In this document: one piece after another, positions 26,598 through 35,191 of the stretch
Numbering within the stretch: the stretch's first letter is position 1
Layout: each line of letters opens with the position of its first letter
Origin: JAGPUQ01 sp050250395
Lineage (GTDB): Bacteria; Pseudomonadota; Gammaproteobacteria; Pseudomonadales; Porticoccaceae
Direction of reading: 5' to 3'
Assembly (NCBI GenBank): GCA_050250395.1
Contig: JBFWOQ010000009.1
Location: forward strand, 21,291 to 85,290
Length of the DNA: 64,000 nucleotides
Made by a program: the position numbers and the translations under genes
Notes under the pieces: model-generated
Database searches by the model: none
Told to the model about the DNA's origin: nothing
What the model saw: the letters and a program-made list of their open reading frames with translations, nothing else

Positions 26598-27464
26598 TCA
26601 GACCGACCCATCGGAATGACGCTGCCGCAGGCCACAGACCAAACCCCGAACCACCGCCCGCGCGCGGCCGAATTCGCCGCGCAGCAGCCGTTTGCAAAAG
26701 CGCAGCGACCCACCCACCAGGGTCGCGCGCCAGGGATGCTTCGCGTAGCGGAACATGAACCGCACCGCGGACTGATTGAAATGCCGGTCTTTCTGACGCA
26801 GGCGACGCTGCGACGCGCCCGGCGCCCGATGCAGCACCCGACTGCCGGACGCAACCGCCAGCCGCCAGCCCTGTTCACGCAGGCGATAGCACAGGTCGGT
26901 CTCCTCCCAGTAGAGGAAATACCCCTCATCGAGCAGACCCACGGCTTCCAGAGCGCGTGTTCGCAGCAGCAAACTGGCCCCGGTCAGATAATCGAGTTCG
27001 GCGTCCGCCACCTGCGCCAGCGTATGCGCCGGCCGCCCGAAGCGCAGATCGACCCGACCGCCGCCCCAGGCCAGCACGCGGTCCGGATTCGCGCGATCGC
27101 AGATCAACGACCCCACCGCGCCCACTCTGGCATCCGCCTCGGCCACTTCGACCATCGCGGTCAATGCCCGCGGGTCCGCCCGGGTGTCGCTGTTGAGCAG
27201 CCAGACATAGTCGGCACCCAGCGCCAAGGCGCGCCGGATACCCACATTGCAGCCGCCGGCAAACCCCAGGTTCGCGCCGGTTTCCACCAGATCGATGTCG
27301 GGACAGACCTCCGCAATGCGCGCCACGGAGTCGTCACCGGAGCCGTTGTCCACGACCAGGACGCGAAAATTGGGGTAATCGAGCAGACGCAGCGACTCGA
27401 CACAACCGAGCGTGTCGTCCGCGCCTCGCCAGTTGAGGGTTACGATGCAAACCAGTGGTGCCAT
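26598..27464 (-). CDS. glycosyltransferase family 2 (rhamnosyltransferase-like)
   Basis: A 288-residue GT-A protein. VTLNWRGADDTLGCVESL begins the domain, VVDNGSGD is the nucleotide-binding acidic block and LLNSDTRADP the DxD-type metal site. LLDEGYFLYWEETDLCYR is the acceptor and catalytic-base block found in WbbL-type rhamnosyltransferases. I start at the ATG at 27464 with GGAAAG 6 bases upstream rather than at the TTG 24 bases further out. A rhamnosyl donor fits the neighbouring rml genes but is inferred. Confidence 0.88.
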   Translation of the reverse strand: MAPLVCIVTLNWRGADDTLGCVESLRLLDYPNFRVLVVDNGSGDDSVARIAEVCPDIDLVETGANLGFAGGCNVGIRRALALGADYVWLLNSDTRADPRALTAMVEVAEADARVGAVGSLICDRANPDRVLAWGGGRVDLRFGRPAHTLAQVADAELDYLTGASLLLRTRALEAVGLLDEGYFLYWEETDLCYRLREQGWRLAVASGSRVLHRAPGASQRRLRQKDRHFNQSAVRFMFRYAKHPWRATLVGGSLRFCKRLLRGEFGRARAVVRGLVCGLRQRHSDGSV

Positions 27465-27592
27465 TGACTTTCCAAGCCCGCCAACCAACGCGACGGTGAC
27501 GCCACCGCGCGCCGCCCGTCAGCACAAACGCGGCATTTTACCGGCGCGGCGATACAAAGGGCAGACCGACCCGTTCAGCGGCATCGCGGTTG

Positions 27593-27763
27593 ATCGCGGC
27601 GGGGGCGCCGCTCCTACGGGGTTGGGGTGGGGCGTCCGGGGTTGGTTGATCGCGGCGGGGGCGCCGCTCCTACGACGGCCCGGTGGTTGTAGGAGGCCCG
27701 CCCCCGGGCCGATGGGTTTGGCGCGGGATCAGGGATTGATCGCGGCGGGGGCGCCGCTCCTAC
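27593..27763. repeat. REP/BIME cluster of four palindromes
   Basis: Three A-type palindromes on the minus strand (27593-27617, 27649-27673, 27739-27763) and one B-type on the plus strand (27689-27713). A-type is GTAGGAG-CGGCG-CCCC-CGCCG-CGAT and B-type is GTAGGAG-GCCCG-CCCC-CGGGC-CGAT: the head, loop and tail are shared and the stems covary. The cluster fills the 300-base gap between two glycosyltransferase genes and ends one base from the downstream stop codon. No gene is seen in the gap. Confidence 0.85.
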
Positions 27764-27764
27764 G

Positions 27765-29093
27765 TCAGCCGCGAGGGGTGCGCAGTCCGGCCTGCCACTC
27801 GCGCCAGCAGCGTGCGATCAGCGCCTTGAGTTCCGCGCGAAACCGCTCCGCCGCGAAGCGTTCCGCGTGGTGACGGATGGCAACCGGATCGAAACGGGTT
27901 TCGTTCGCCTCGAACAGCGCTATCGCCGCGAGCAGGGATGCCACGCTTTGCTCGGGGAAAAACACCCCGGTCGGCGCGCGGCTCTGGCCCGTAACGGGGG
28001 CGGAATGCTGAGCGTCTCCGGACCCCCGCATGGGGTGGATACTGCCGCCACGCGCGCCGGCTTCCGCGGCTACGGCGGCGCTGCGGTGCAGGCATCCGGC
28101 GTCCGTGTCCGCCATGGCACCGGTCTTGGCTACCGGCGCATTGACGGCGCCGACTTCCTCCAGGGCAACCACGGTTTCGGTGACGCCGCCTTTCCCGAAG
28201 GCGATGACCGGGGTACCGCAGGCCTGCGCCTCGACCGGGATGATCCCGAAGTCTTCCTCGGCGGCGAAGATGAACGCCCGCGCGCGGCGCATGTGATCCC
28301 GCAACACCTCGGCCGGTTGATAGCCCAGAAACTGGACATTCGGCGGCGCCCGCCGACGGATTCGCTTGAGCGCCGGCCCTTCACCGATCACTACCAGGCG
28401 CTGATCGGGACGCTGCCCAAACGCGTCGACGATCAGATCCATGCGCTTGTGGGGCACCACCCGCGAGGCCGTCAGATAGAACTCGCCGGTGCGTTCGCCC
28501 GGCCCACCGGGCGTGAACAGCTCAACATCGACGGGAGGGTAGATCACCGTGGCATCGCGGCGGTAAATCTTGTGAATGCGCCGGGCGATGAACGCCGAAT
28601 TGGCGATCATGTGATCGACGCCGTTGGCGGTTCGCTGATCCCAGATCCGCAGGCCGTGCAACTGCCAGCGCGCGAGCCAGCTCAGCGGTCCGCGCTCCAT
28701 ACGGCTCTCGCGCAGGCACTGATGCTGCAAATCCCAGGCGTAGCGCATGGGCGAATGGATGTAGCTGATGTGAAGCTGATCGGGCCCGGTCAGCACCCCC
28801 TTGGCGACCGCATGGCTGCTGGAGATCACCAGATCGAACCCCGAGAGGTCCAGTTGTTCCATGGCCAGCGGCATCAACGGCAGATAGTGCCGATAGAACC
28901 GCCGCGCGAACGGAAATTTCTGGATGAACGACGTGCGCACCCCGCGGCCCTGCAAAAAGCCGCGCTGCGCCGGCGGCACACAGTCGATCACCGCAAACAG
29001 CGTCGCCTCGGGATAGAGCCGGAGGATCTCTTCAAGGACACGTTCGGCGCCGGCAACCTGGGTCAGCCAATCGTGGATCACGGCAACTTTCAT
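27765..29093 (-). CDS. glycosyltransferase family 4 (WbaZ-type) with an internal insertion
   Basis: A 442-residue GT-B protein starting MKVAVIHDWLTQVAGAERVL, the signature of WbaZ-type mannosyltransferases. ISYIHSPMRYAWD, NSAFIARRI and YPPVDVELF follow. The donor-site block is FAAEEDFGIIPVEAQACGTPVIAFGKGG (277-304), with Glu residues in E-x7-E spacing. Residues about 310-374 are an Ala/Gly-rich segment inserted between TETV and TGVFFPEQSV, which are adjacent in the family as I remember it. The ATG at 29093 is preferred over the longer frame. Mannose or rhamnose transfer is plausible. Confidence 0.88.
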   Translation of the reverse strand: MKVAVIHDWLTQVAGAERVLEEILRLYPEATLFAVIDCVPPAQRGFLQGRGVRTSFIQKFPFARRFYRHYLPLMPLAMEQLDLSGFDLVISSSHAVAKGVLTGPDQLHISYIHSPMRYAWDLQHQCLRESRMERGPLSWLARWQLHGLRIWDQRTANGVDHMIANSAFIARRIHKIYRRDATVIYPPVDVELFTPGGPGERTGEFYLTASRVVPHKRMDLIVDAFGQRPDQRLVVIGEGPALKRIRRRAPPNVQFLGYQPAEVLRDHMRRARAFIFAAEEDFGIIPVEAQACGTPVIAFGKGGVTETVVALEEVGAVNAPVAKTGAMADTDAGCLHRSAAVAAEAGARGGSIHPMRGSGDAQHSAPVTGQSRAPTGVFFPEQSVASLLAAIALFEANETRFDPVAIRHHAERFAAERFRAELKALIARCWREWQAGLRTPRG

Positions 29094-29227
29094 CGCTTTT
29101 TCACCGCCCTGATTGACCTGACCCCGGCTGCGCGGGTCGGAATCGCAACCCGCCCGTACCGGAGATGGGGCGCCCATTGTATTCGCCGCTCACTGCCAAA
29201 GTCAGGCACCGGGAGCGCCCCACCCCA

Positions 29228-30169
29228 CTACAACCGCGCCTCGCCCCCATGGGCCAGGAACCACCGATACGTCTCCCGGATGCCGTCTTCCAGCCCGATG
29301 CGGGCACGCCAGCCGAGCGCACGCAGGCGCGATACATCCAGCAGCTTGCGCGGCGTGCCGTCGGGCTTGCTCGCATCGCCCACGATCTCGCCCGCGAATC
29401 CCACCACCCGCCGCACCAGCTCGGCCAGTTCGGCGATGGACACATCCTCACCGACACCCACATTGACGATGCGTTCGTCGTCGTAACCCCGCATCAGAAA
29501 CAAACAGGCGTCGGCCAGATCGTCCACATGCAGAAACTCGCGCCGCGGCGTGCCCGTGCCCCATACCACCACCTGCGCCGCGCCGCTCGCCCGGGCCTCG
29601 TGAAACTTGCGGATCAGCGCCGGCAGCACATGGGAATTGGCCAGATCGAAGTTGTCCCCCGGCCCGTAGAGATTGGTCGGCATCAGCGCGATCGCGTTGA
29701 AGCCGTACTGCCGCCGGTAGGCCTGACACAGCTTGATGCCGGCGATCTTGGCGACCGCATACCACTCGTTCGTGGGCTCCAGCGGCCCGGTGAGCAGACA
29801 TTCCTCCGGCATCGGCTGGGGTGCGAACTTGGGGTAGATGCAGGACGAGCCCAGGAACAGCAGTTTCTTTACCCCATGGCGCCAGGCGGCATCGATCACC
29901 GCCGTCTGGATTTGCAGGTTGTCGCGCAGAAAATCCGCCGGATAGCTGTCGTTGGCGTGGATGCCGCCCACCTTTGCCGCCGCCAGAAATACATACTCCG
30001 GCCGCTCGGCAGCGAAAAACGCCTGCACCGCCGCGGCATCCCGCAGATCCAGTTCGGCACGGCCGCGCAGCAGCAGATTGCCGAATCCGGCCTGTTCCAG
30101 CCGGCGCACAATCGCGCTGCCCACCAGGCCGCGATGACCGGCGACGAAAATGCCGCTGTTCTTATTCAT
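29228..30169 (-). CDS. fcl: GDP-L-fucose synthase
   Basis: A 313-residue SDR epimerase-reductase. GHRGLVGSA is the NADP loop, FLGSSCIYPKFAPQPM the Ser and Cys active-site region and YAVAKIAGIK the Tyr-x3-Lys. TNLYGPGDNFD and REFLHVDDLADA are Fcl hallmarks. It converts GDP-4-keto-6-deoxymannose to GDP-L-fucose by 3,5-epimerisation and 4-reduction. It overlaps the end of gmd by 8 bases. Confidence 0.95.
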   Translation of the reverse strand: MNKNSGIFVAGHRGLVGSAIVRRLEQAGFGNLLLRGRAELDLRDAAAVQAFFAAERPEYVFLAAAKVGGIHANDSYPADFLRDNLQIQTAVIDAAWRHGVKKLLFLGSSCIYPKFAPQPMPEECLLTGPLEPTNEWYAVAKIAGIKLCQAYRRQYGFNAIALMPTNLYGPGDNFDLANSHVLPALIRKFHEARASGAAQVVVWGTGTPRREFLHVDDLADACLFLMRGYDDERIVNVGVGEDVSIAELAELVRRVVGFAGEIVGDASKPDGTPRKLLDVSRLRALGWRARIGLEDGIRETYRWFLAHGGEARL

Positions 30170-31256
30170 GATGATCAAACGTCTGAAAACCCTCGCGACG
30201 GCAGAGTTCATCGCGTTCGGCGGCTTTCAAGTCCTCGCGCACCATCTCGGCCACCAGTTCCGCAAAGGACGTGCGTGGCTGCCAGCCCAAGCGCGTCCGC
30301 GCCTTGGTCGCGTCGCCGAGCAGCGTATCCACCTCGGCGGGCCGGAAATAACGGGGATCGATCGCGATGATGCGGCGACCCGTCTCACGATCGATACCCT
30401 GCTCCTGCGCACCCGCGCCTTGCCAGTCGATATTCATGCCGAGCTGCTTGCCCGCCGCCTCCACGAATTCACGCACCGAATGTTGCTCGCCGGTGGCAAT
30501 CACATAATCGTCAGGCTCCGGTTGTTGCAGGATCAGCCACTGCGCCTCGACGAAATCCCGCGCGTGCCCCCAGTCCCGTCGCGCGTCGAGATTGCCCAGA
30601 TACAAACAGTCCTGCAGCCCCAGCTTGATGCGCGCCAGCGCGCGGGTGATCTTGCGGGTGACGAAGGTCTCCCCGCGCACCGGCGATTCGTGGTTGAACA
30701 AAATGCCATTGCAGGCATACATGCCGTAGGACTCACGGTAATTCACCGTTATCCAGTACGCGTAGAGTTTGGCGACGCCATAGGGAGAGCGCGGATAAAA
30801 AGGCGTGGTTTCGGTTTGCGGCGTCTCGCGCACCTTGCCGTACATCTCGGACGTAGACGCCTGGTAGAGCCGCGTCCGCTGGCCCAGGTCGAGAATGCGC
30901 AGCGCCTCCAGCAGACGCAGCGCACCCAGCGCGTCGGCATTCGCGGTGTATTCGGGCGTCTCGAACGAAACCGCGACGTGGCTCTGCGCCCCGAGGTTAT
31001 AGATTTCGTCCGGCTGCACCTGCTGGATCACCCGGATCAGATTGGTGGAATCGGTCAGGTCGCCGTAATGCAGGATCAGCCGGCGATCCAGAACATGAGG
31101 GTCCTGGTAGAGGTGATCGATGCGGTCGGTATTGAAGGACGAAGCCCGGCGCTTGATGCCATGTACTTCGTAGCCTTTGTGCAATAGCAGTTCGGCGAGG
31201 TAGGCGCCGTCCTGCCCGGTCACCCCGGTGATCAACGCCCGTTTAACCTGTGTCAC
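30162..31256 (-). CDS. gmd: GDP-mannose 4,6-dehydratase
   Basis: A 364-residue SDR. TGVTGQDGAYLAELLL binds NADP, SFNTDRIDHLY is the Gmd-specific block, STSEMYGKV the active-site Ser/Thr-Glu segment and YPRSPYGVAKLYAYW the catalytic Tyr-x3-Lys. It forms GDP-4-keto-6-deoxy-D-mannose. The best start is the GTG at 31256 with GGGAG about 9 bases upstream. The longer frame to 31328 lacks homology. A second, decayed gmd lies at 36839-37219. Confidence 0.95.
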   Translation of the reverse strand: MTQVKRALITGVTGQDGAYLAELLLHKGYEVHGIKRRASSFNTDRIDHLYQDPHVLDRRLILHYGDLTDSTNLIRVIQQVQPDEIYNLGAQSHVAVSFETPEYTANADALGALRLLEALRILDLGQRTRLYQASTSEMYGKVRETPQTETTPFYPRSPYGVAKLYAYWITVNYRESYGMYACNGILFNHESPVRGETFVTRKITRALARIKLGLQDCLYLGNLDARRDWGHARDFVEAQWLILQQPEPDDYVIATGEQHSVREFVEAAGKQLGMNIDWQGAGAQEQGIDRETGRRIIAIDPRYFRPAEVDTLLGDATKARTRLGWQPRTSFAELVAEMVREDLKAAERDELCRREGFQTFDHHE

Positions 31257-31350
31257 AACAGTTTCTCCCTGCTCGGCGTGAAGTACCGCCATCACCAGTG
31301 CACTGGTAGCTGTTCGATAAGCAGCCACACCGCGACAACTGTTTCATGTT

Positions 31351-32739
31351 TCATGGATTCACTTTCCCGACGTGCTTGCGCCCGTCAGCGAGCCCATGCA
31401 ACTGCCGTTCGAAGGCGGCCAGAATTGTGTCCCTGTTCAGGTGCTGTTCCGCATGAGCGCGCGCATTGCGTCCCATGTGCTCCCGGCGTGCGGGATCGTC
31501 CGCCAGCCGCAATAGCACCGCGGCCAGCGCGGCGGCGTCTTCCGGTGCCACCGCGACGCCACAATCGTGGCGACTCAGCAGCTCGAACAGATCGGTGTCG
31601 GCGGCCGCGGTCGCCACTGTCGGCCGGCCCGCGGCCATGATGTTGGCCAGTTTCGATGGCATCACCAGATCGGCCGCCTGCGCGCGCTGTACCACCAGAT
31701 GCATATCGCCGATGGCCAGCAGATCGTTCATGCGTTCCTCCGGCTGCACCGGCAGAAACCGGAGATTGGTCAACGCCAATTCCCGCGCCAACGCCTCCAG
31801 ACGCGGGCGATCTCCCCCGGACCCGACCAGGACGAACTGCAGCCGCGGCTGCTCCCGCACCAGCGCCGCCGCCCGCAACACCACATCCAGACCCTGCTTG
31901 GCACCCATGGCCCCCGCATACAGCACCAGCAGATGCCCGGCGTCGAAACCCAGTTCGCCGCGCAGTCCGTTGTCCCTTTCGCCCGGAACTATCGCGTCGG
32001 TATCCGTCCAGTTGGGAACCAGCCAGGTGCGCCGCGGATCGGCGCCCTTTTCGATCGCCCGCCGGTACATCGCCGGGGCGATGGTACTGACGCACGCGGC
32101 CATCCGCACCAGAAAATTCTCTCCCGCGTACAGCAGCCGTTGCAGGGGTCCAAGCCGCAGCATTCCCAGGCGAACTGCCGCATCCACCTGAAAATCCTGG
32201 ATATGCAGCACCCAGGGCACGCGCCTCAGCAGCCCATACAGCCAGGGCATGATCGCGCCCTGCAGCGGCGGACACACCGCGATCACCAGATCGTAACGAC
32301 GCCGCCGGCAGAGAATCCCAGCCCACCAGTAAAGCCCGGCGATGGAAAAACTGGTCTCCATCAGAATCCGGCCCAGTGCCGACACGCGCGTGGGCGCGGG
32401 CACCCGATGCGGCGTGCGCATGACCCGGGTGCCATGCAGGGTTTCACGGCGAAACCCCAGGCCCCGATACGCGGGAAACACCGCCCATTCCGGGTAATGG
32501 GGCAGCCCCGCCACCACATCCACCTCGTGCCCGCAGGCCGCCAGCCAGGCCGCCATTTCACCGGTGTATTTGCCGATACCCGTCAACTCCGGGGCATGGT
32601 TGATGCTCTGGATCAGAATTTTCAGCTTGGCGCCCCGGGATCCGGCCGCATCGGTCGGGTGTACGTCGACCCCGAATTCAGCACAGGTCGCGGGTTCACC
32701 GCTGGGATAGTGGGTAACGTTTTGGCTTCCGGTTTTCAT
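31351..32739 (-). CDS. glycosyltransferase family 4, WcaI-like
   Basis: Up to 462 residues. The core begins KILIQSINHAPELTGIGKYTGEM, the WcaI (colanic acid fucosyltransferase) signature, followed by DVVAGLPHYPEW, VCPPLQ, VLHIQDFQVD and the donor-site MPSKLANIMAAGRPTV. The first about 40 residues (from MKTGSQNVTHYP) are not family-like and the ribosome site is poor. The true start may lie further in, but the codon at the homologous position is CTG. Fucose from the neighbouring gmd-fcl products is a reasonable donor, inferred. Confidence 0.85.
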   Translation of the reverse strand: MKTGSQNVTHYPSGEPATCAEFGVDVHPTDAAGSRGAKLKILIQSINHAPELTGIGKYTGEMAAWLAACGHEVDVVAGLPHYPEWAVFPAYRGLGFRRETLHGTRVMRTPHRVPAPTRVSALGRILMETSFSIAGLYWWAGILCRRRRYDLVIAVCPPLQGAIMPWLYGLLRRVPWVLHIQDFQVDAAVRLGMLRLGPLQRLLYAGENFLVRMAACVSTIAPAMYRRAIEKGADPRRTWLVPNWTDTDAIVPGERDNGLRGELGFDAGHLLVLYAGAMGAKQGLDVVLRAAALVREQPRLQFVLVGSGGDRPRLEALARELALTNLRFLPVQPEERMNDLLAIGDMHLVVQRAQAADLVMPSKLANIMAAGRPTVATAAADTDLFELLSRHDCGVAVAPEDAAALAAVLLRLADDPARREHMGRNARAHAEQHLNRDTILAAFERQLHGLADGRKHVGKVNP

Positions 32740-32754
32740 ATTGATAGCCAGCCC

Positions 32755-32866
32755 ATCGGCCCGGGGGCGGGCCTCCTACAACCACCAACCCCGTAGGAGC
32801 GGCGCCCCCGCCGCGATCAACCCCGATACCGCGCCAAACCCATCGGCGCGGGGGCGGGCCTCCTAC
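32755..32866. repeat. REP/BIME cluster upstream of the RAYT gene
   Basis: A B-type palindrome on the minus strand (32755-32779), an A-type on the plus strand (32793-32817) and a variant B-type on the minus strand (32842-32866, stem changed to GCCCGC/GGCGCG). The GTAG heads of the first two face each other across 13 bases. The last copy ends 10 bases before the RAYT stop codon. Confidence 0.88.
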
Positions 32867-32876
32867 GATCATGCCA

Positions 32877-33320
32877 TCAAATCCACACCGCATCCCAATG
32901 GGGGTAATCACCCGCCTTTTTCACCAAACCTGCGCGCAGCGGATTTCCCACCAGATATCGCGCAGCGTTTTCCAGGTCCTCCTCGCGGCGCAGCGCACGG
33001 TCGTGAAATCCCGGCTGCCAGATGCGCATCCCCAGACGATGGGCGGTCACGGATTTGACGGCCCCCACAACCGCGGACAGCGTTCTGCCCTCACCGAGCT
33101 GCAGCAACCAATGGAGGTGGTCCGGCATGACCACATAGGCCAGGGTCCGCGCCCGCTGCTCGGCCTCCTCCAGACGCAATGCCTGAACCAACGTCCTGGC
33201 CGCAAAAAATTCCCTGAACACCGGGGTGCGCTCGCGGGTTACCGCAGTCACCAGATACACCCGACCCGCTTCCGAATAACGTCCCCGCCGCAACGCCGAG
33301 GCATGTGGTCTGCCGTCCAT
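32877..33320 (-). CDS. REP-associated tyrosine transposase (RAYT)
   Basis: A 147-residue Y1 single-strand transposase. RRGRYSEAGRVYLVTAVT is the RAYT N-terminal block. The HUH metal motif is His68-Leu-His70 in MPDHLHWLL, and the nucleophile is Tyr122 in AARYLVGNPLRAGLV. The central segment IWQPGFHDRAL is also typical. RAYTs cut REP hairpins at a GTAG foot. The gene is bracketed by REP pairs at 32755-32866 and 33343-33408, the usual REP-RAYT-REP layout. It probably drove spread of the A and B palindromes in this genome. Confidence 0.92.
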   Translation of the reverse strand: MDGRPHASALRRGRYSEAGRVYLVTAVTRERTPVFREFFAARTLVQALRLEEAEQRARTLAYVVMPDHLHWLLQLGEGRTLSAVVGAVKSVTAHRLGMRIWQPGFHDRALRREEDLENAARYLVGNPLRAGLVKKAGDYPHWDAVWI

Positions 33321-33342
33321 GGTTCGACTCCCCGTCGCAACG

Positions 33343-33408
33343 ATCTCGGCCCGGGGGCGGGCCTCCTACAACCGCCGGCCCCGGTAGGAGCGGCGCCCCC
33401 GCCGCGAT
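33343..33408. repeat. REP/BIME pair 5' of the RAYT gene
   Basis: A B-type palindrome on the minus strand (about 33343-33369) faces an A-type on the plus strand (33384-33408). It lies just upstream of the RAYT start at 33320. The rest of the gap to the vapC stop at 33534 holds nothing recognisable. Confidence 0.85.
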
Positions 33409-33533
33409 CACCGCGTCGGCCAGCGCCTGGCCAAAGCTCCACCAACGAGCAAACGTAGCGTGGGCAAAGCGCAGCGTGCCCGCGCGGTCAAGCCTCGTTT
33501 CGCGTCGGCAGATGAAACCTGCCCACCCTTGGC

Positions 33534-33935
33534 TTACACCCAGTTCTCCAATAATAGCCCCGGGACACGGGAGAACTCCCTTTCGTTGTTGGAGACCAGA
33601 GTCAATCCCAGGCTGCGGGCATGGCCTGCAATCATCAGGTCATAAGGCCCGATTCCCTGGCCGGACCGCTCCAGCGCCGCCCGGATCTGGCCATAGTGAA
33701 CGGCCGCCTTGTCATCGAATGGCAGCACTTCCAGCCGGGCTGCAAAGCGCTCCACCTGGTCGAGGTTGTGTTCCTGGCGCGACGACTTCTCTGCGCCGTA
33801 CAACAGCTCGGCCAGCACGACCGACGAGATGGCCAAATGGGCCGCATGGCGGTTGAACCGCTCTCGAAGATGGGCGGGGCGCTGTTTCAGCGTATAGATA
33901 CAGATATTGGTATCCAGCAGGTAGCGCAGTGTCAC
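33534..33935 (-). CDS. vapC: VapC-type PIN-domain ribonuclease toxin
   Basis: A 133-residue PIN domain. Asp8 in YLLDTNICIY, Glu43 in LAELLYG and Asp99 in GPYDLMIAGHA form the acidic metal site. SNNEREF replaces the last Asp with Asn, as in many FitB/VapC proteins. VapC toxins cleave tRNA or rRNA. It overlaps the antitoxin stop by 4 bases. Confidence 0.93.
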   Translation of the reverse strand: MTLRYLLDTNICIYTLKQRPAHLRERFNRHAAHLAISSVVLAELLYGAEKSSRQEHNLDQVERFAARLEVLPFDDKAAVHYGQIRAALERSGQGIGPYDLMIAGHARSLGLTLVSNNEREFSRVPGLLLENWV

Positions 33936-34162
33936 AGCCCATTCCGCTGTTGCATCGCCAGCTGATCGCGTTCGGTCATGAAGTCATCGGTAACACCGGG
34001 GCTATCGAAAAAATCATCCCAACCGTGCCCGACCGGAACAATCAGCCGCGCCTGTCCCACTCGGATAACTTCGACCCGCTTCACATCATCGGGCAAAGCC
34101 ACCGCCTTGGGCAGGCGCACCGCCTGACTGCGATTGCTCTTGAAAACTGTGGTTTCGATCAT
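33932..34162 (-). CDS. vapB: VapB-type antitoxin
   Basis: A 76-residue protein with an AbrB-like swapped-hairpin DNA-binding N-terminus (TTVFKSNRSQAVRLPKAVAL) and an acidic C-terminal tail that should wrap VapC. The ATG at 34162 has GGAGG 6 bases upstream, so the longer frame (to 34186) is unlikely. It should repress its own promoter together with VapC. Confidence 0.92.
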   Translation of the reverse strand: MIETTVFKSNRSQAVRLPKAVALPDDVKRVEVIRVGQARLIVPVGHGWDDFFDSPGVTDDFMTERDQLAMQQRNGL

Positions 34163-34587
34163 GCGATGCCTCCGGCGTTGGATCATGTGGAGAAAGATGG
34201 CTCGATTATTGGCTTGCCTTTGGGAGATGTCAACGGGATATACATCATCAGCATCGCACCCGCCAAACCCATCGGCCCGGGGGCGGGCCTCCTACAGGTG
34301 CCCCGCTGCAACCGCCCCCGCCGCGATCAACCCCGATACCGCACCAAACCCATCGGCCCGAGGGCGGGCCTCCTACAACCACCGATCCCCGTGGGCAGAT
34401 ATTTACTCCGACCCTTTTTACGCTTCAGCATAGTTTGGGTATACCGTATCATTCCACCGTAAACCCGCTACCTCAGTCATATCCGGCGGGCAGCTTCCGA
34501 GACTTGCCGCTCTGTCGAGATAGCCTGCAGCGAACTGTCGTGCGCGGCCCCAGCCGACTAAACTGAAGATCTTGCGAGGAATCCGTC
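34163..34587. repeat. gene-free stretch with REP palindromes between two toxin-antitoxin pairs
   Basis: This 425-base stretch holds two clear B-type palindromes on the minus strand (34271-34295 and 34352-34376) and a broken A-type remnant (about 34302-34327). The part from 34380 to 34587 should contain the promoter of the downstream pair. I see no gene in it. Confidence 0.75.
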
Positions 34588-34818
34588 ATGACAACCGACA
34601 TCACCGAACTGACGAAGCAACTGCACGCTGAAGTCGATCTGACGCCAGAGCGCTACCGGCCGCTGCTGCTGCGCCTGGTGCATTCGTTTCGCGAAGGCAT
34701 CGAGGAAGACGAGCCGTGGCCGACGGCCGAGGAGAGCCTGCGTGAGGGACTGCGCGACATGAAGGCCGGGCGCGTCTATCCCATCGACACGCTGTGGGAT
34801 CGCGTGAATGCCGACTGA
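34588..34818 (+). CDS. putative antitoxin of a RelE/ParE-type pair
   Basis: A 76-residue, mostly helical acidic protein (TPERYRPLLLRLVHSF, then EEDEPWPTAEESLREGLRDM). I do not recognise its family. Its position directly before, and 11-base overlap with, a RelE-like gene make it the likely antitoxin. GAGGA precedes the ATG by 8 bases. The Trp-rich C-terminus (IDTLWDRVNAD) may bind the toxin. Confidence 0.7.
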   Translation: MTTDITELTKQLHAEVDLTPERYRPLLLRLVHSFREGIEEDEPWPTAEESLREGLRDMKAGRVYPIDTLWDRVNAD

Positions 34819-35161
34819 GCCGACGCCGGTCGCGCTGAACTACTCCGCTGCCTTTCTCCGCCAGCTCAAACGCCTCCGCAAGAAGTACCGTCGCATCCAG
34901 TCCGATCTGCAGCCGCTGCTGGATGAACTCCAGAGCGGCTCTATGCCGGGTGATCGGGTGCAGGGCATTGGCCATACCGTCCACAAAGTCCGCCTGCCCA
35001 ACAGTGATGCGCAGCGCGGCACCAGCGGCGGCTATCGGGTGATCTACTACGTCCAGACCGCAAGCGGTCGCCTGCTCGTGACGATCTACTCAAAAGCCGA
35101 GCAGTCCGACATCCCGGACGACGGCATCCGTCGCATCATTGAAGAAGAAATCGGCGGCTGA
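34808..35161 (+). CDS. RelE/ParE superfamily toxin
   Basis: A 117-residue protein with the RelE/HigB fold pattern: an N-terminal helical pair (FLRQLKRLRKKYRRIQSDL), then strands with VHKVRLPNSDAQRGTSGGYRVIYYV and a terminal LLVTIYSKAEQSDI. The run K-x-R-x4-D with GGYRV-YY is typical of ribosome-dependent mRNases. It is translationally linked to the preceding gene. Confidence 0.87.
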   Translation: MPTEPTPVALNYSAAFLRQLKRLRKKYRRIQSDLQPLLDELQSGSMPGDRVQGIGHTVHKVRLPNSDAQRGTSGGYRVIYYVQTASGRLLVTIYSKAEQSDIPDDGIRRIIEEEIGG

Positions 35162-35191
35162 CACCCCGGCTGCACGGGCCATGACGCGCCC

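Noticed and set aside
27593..27763. REP palindromes read as intrinsic terminators
   Set aside because: The hairpins are strong but none is followed by a T-run, and they recur in inverted pairs at unrelated places. They fit REP elements better.
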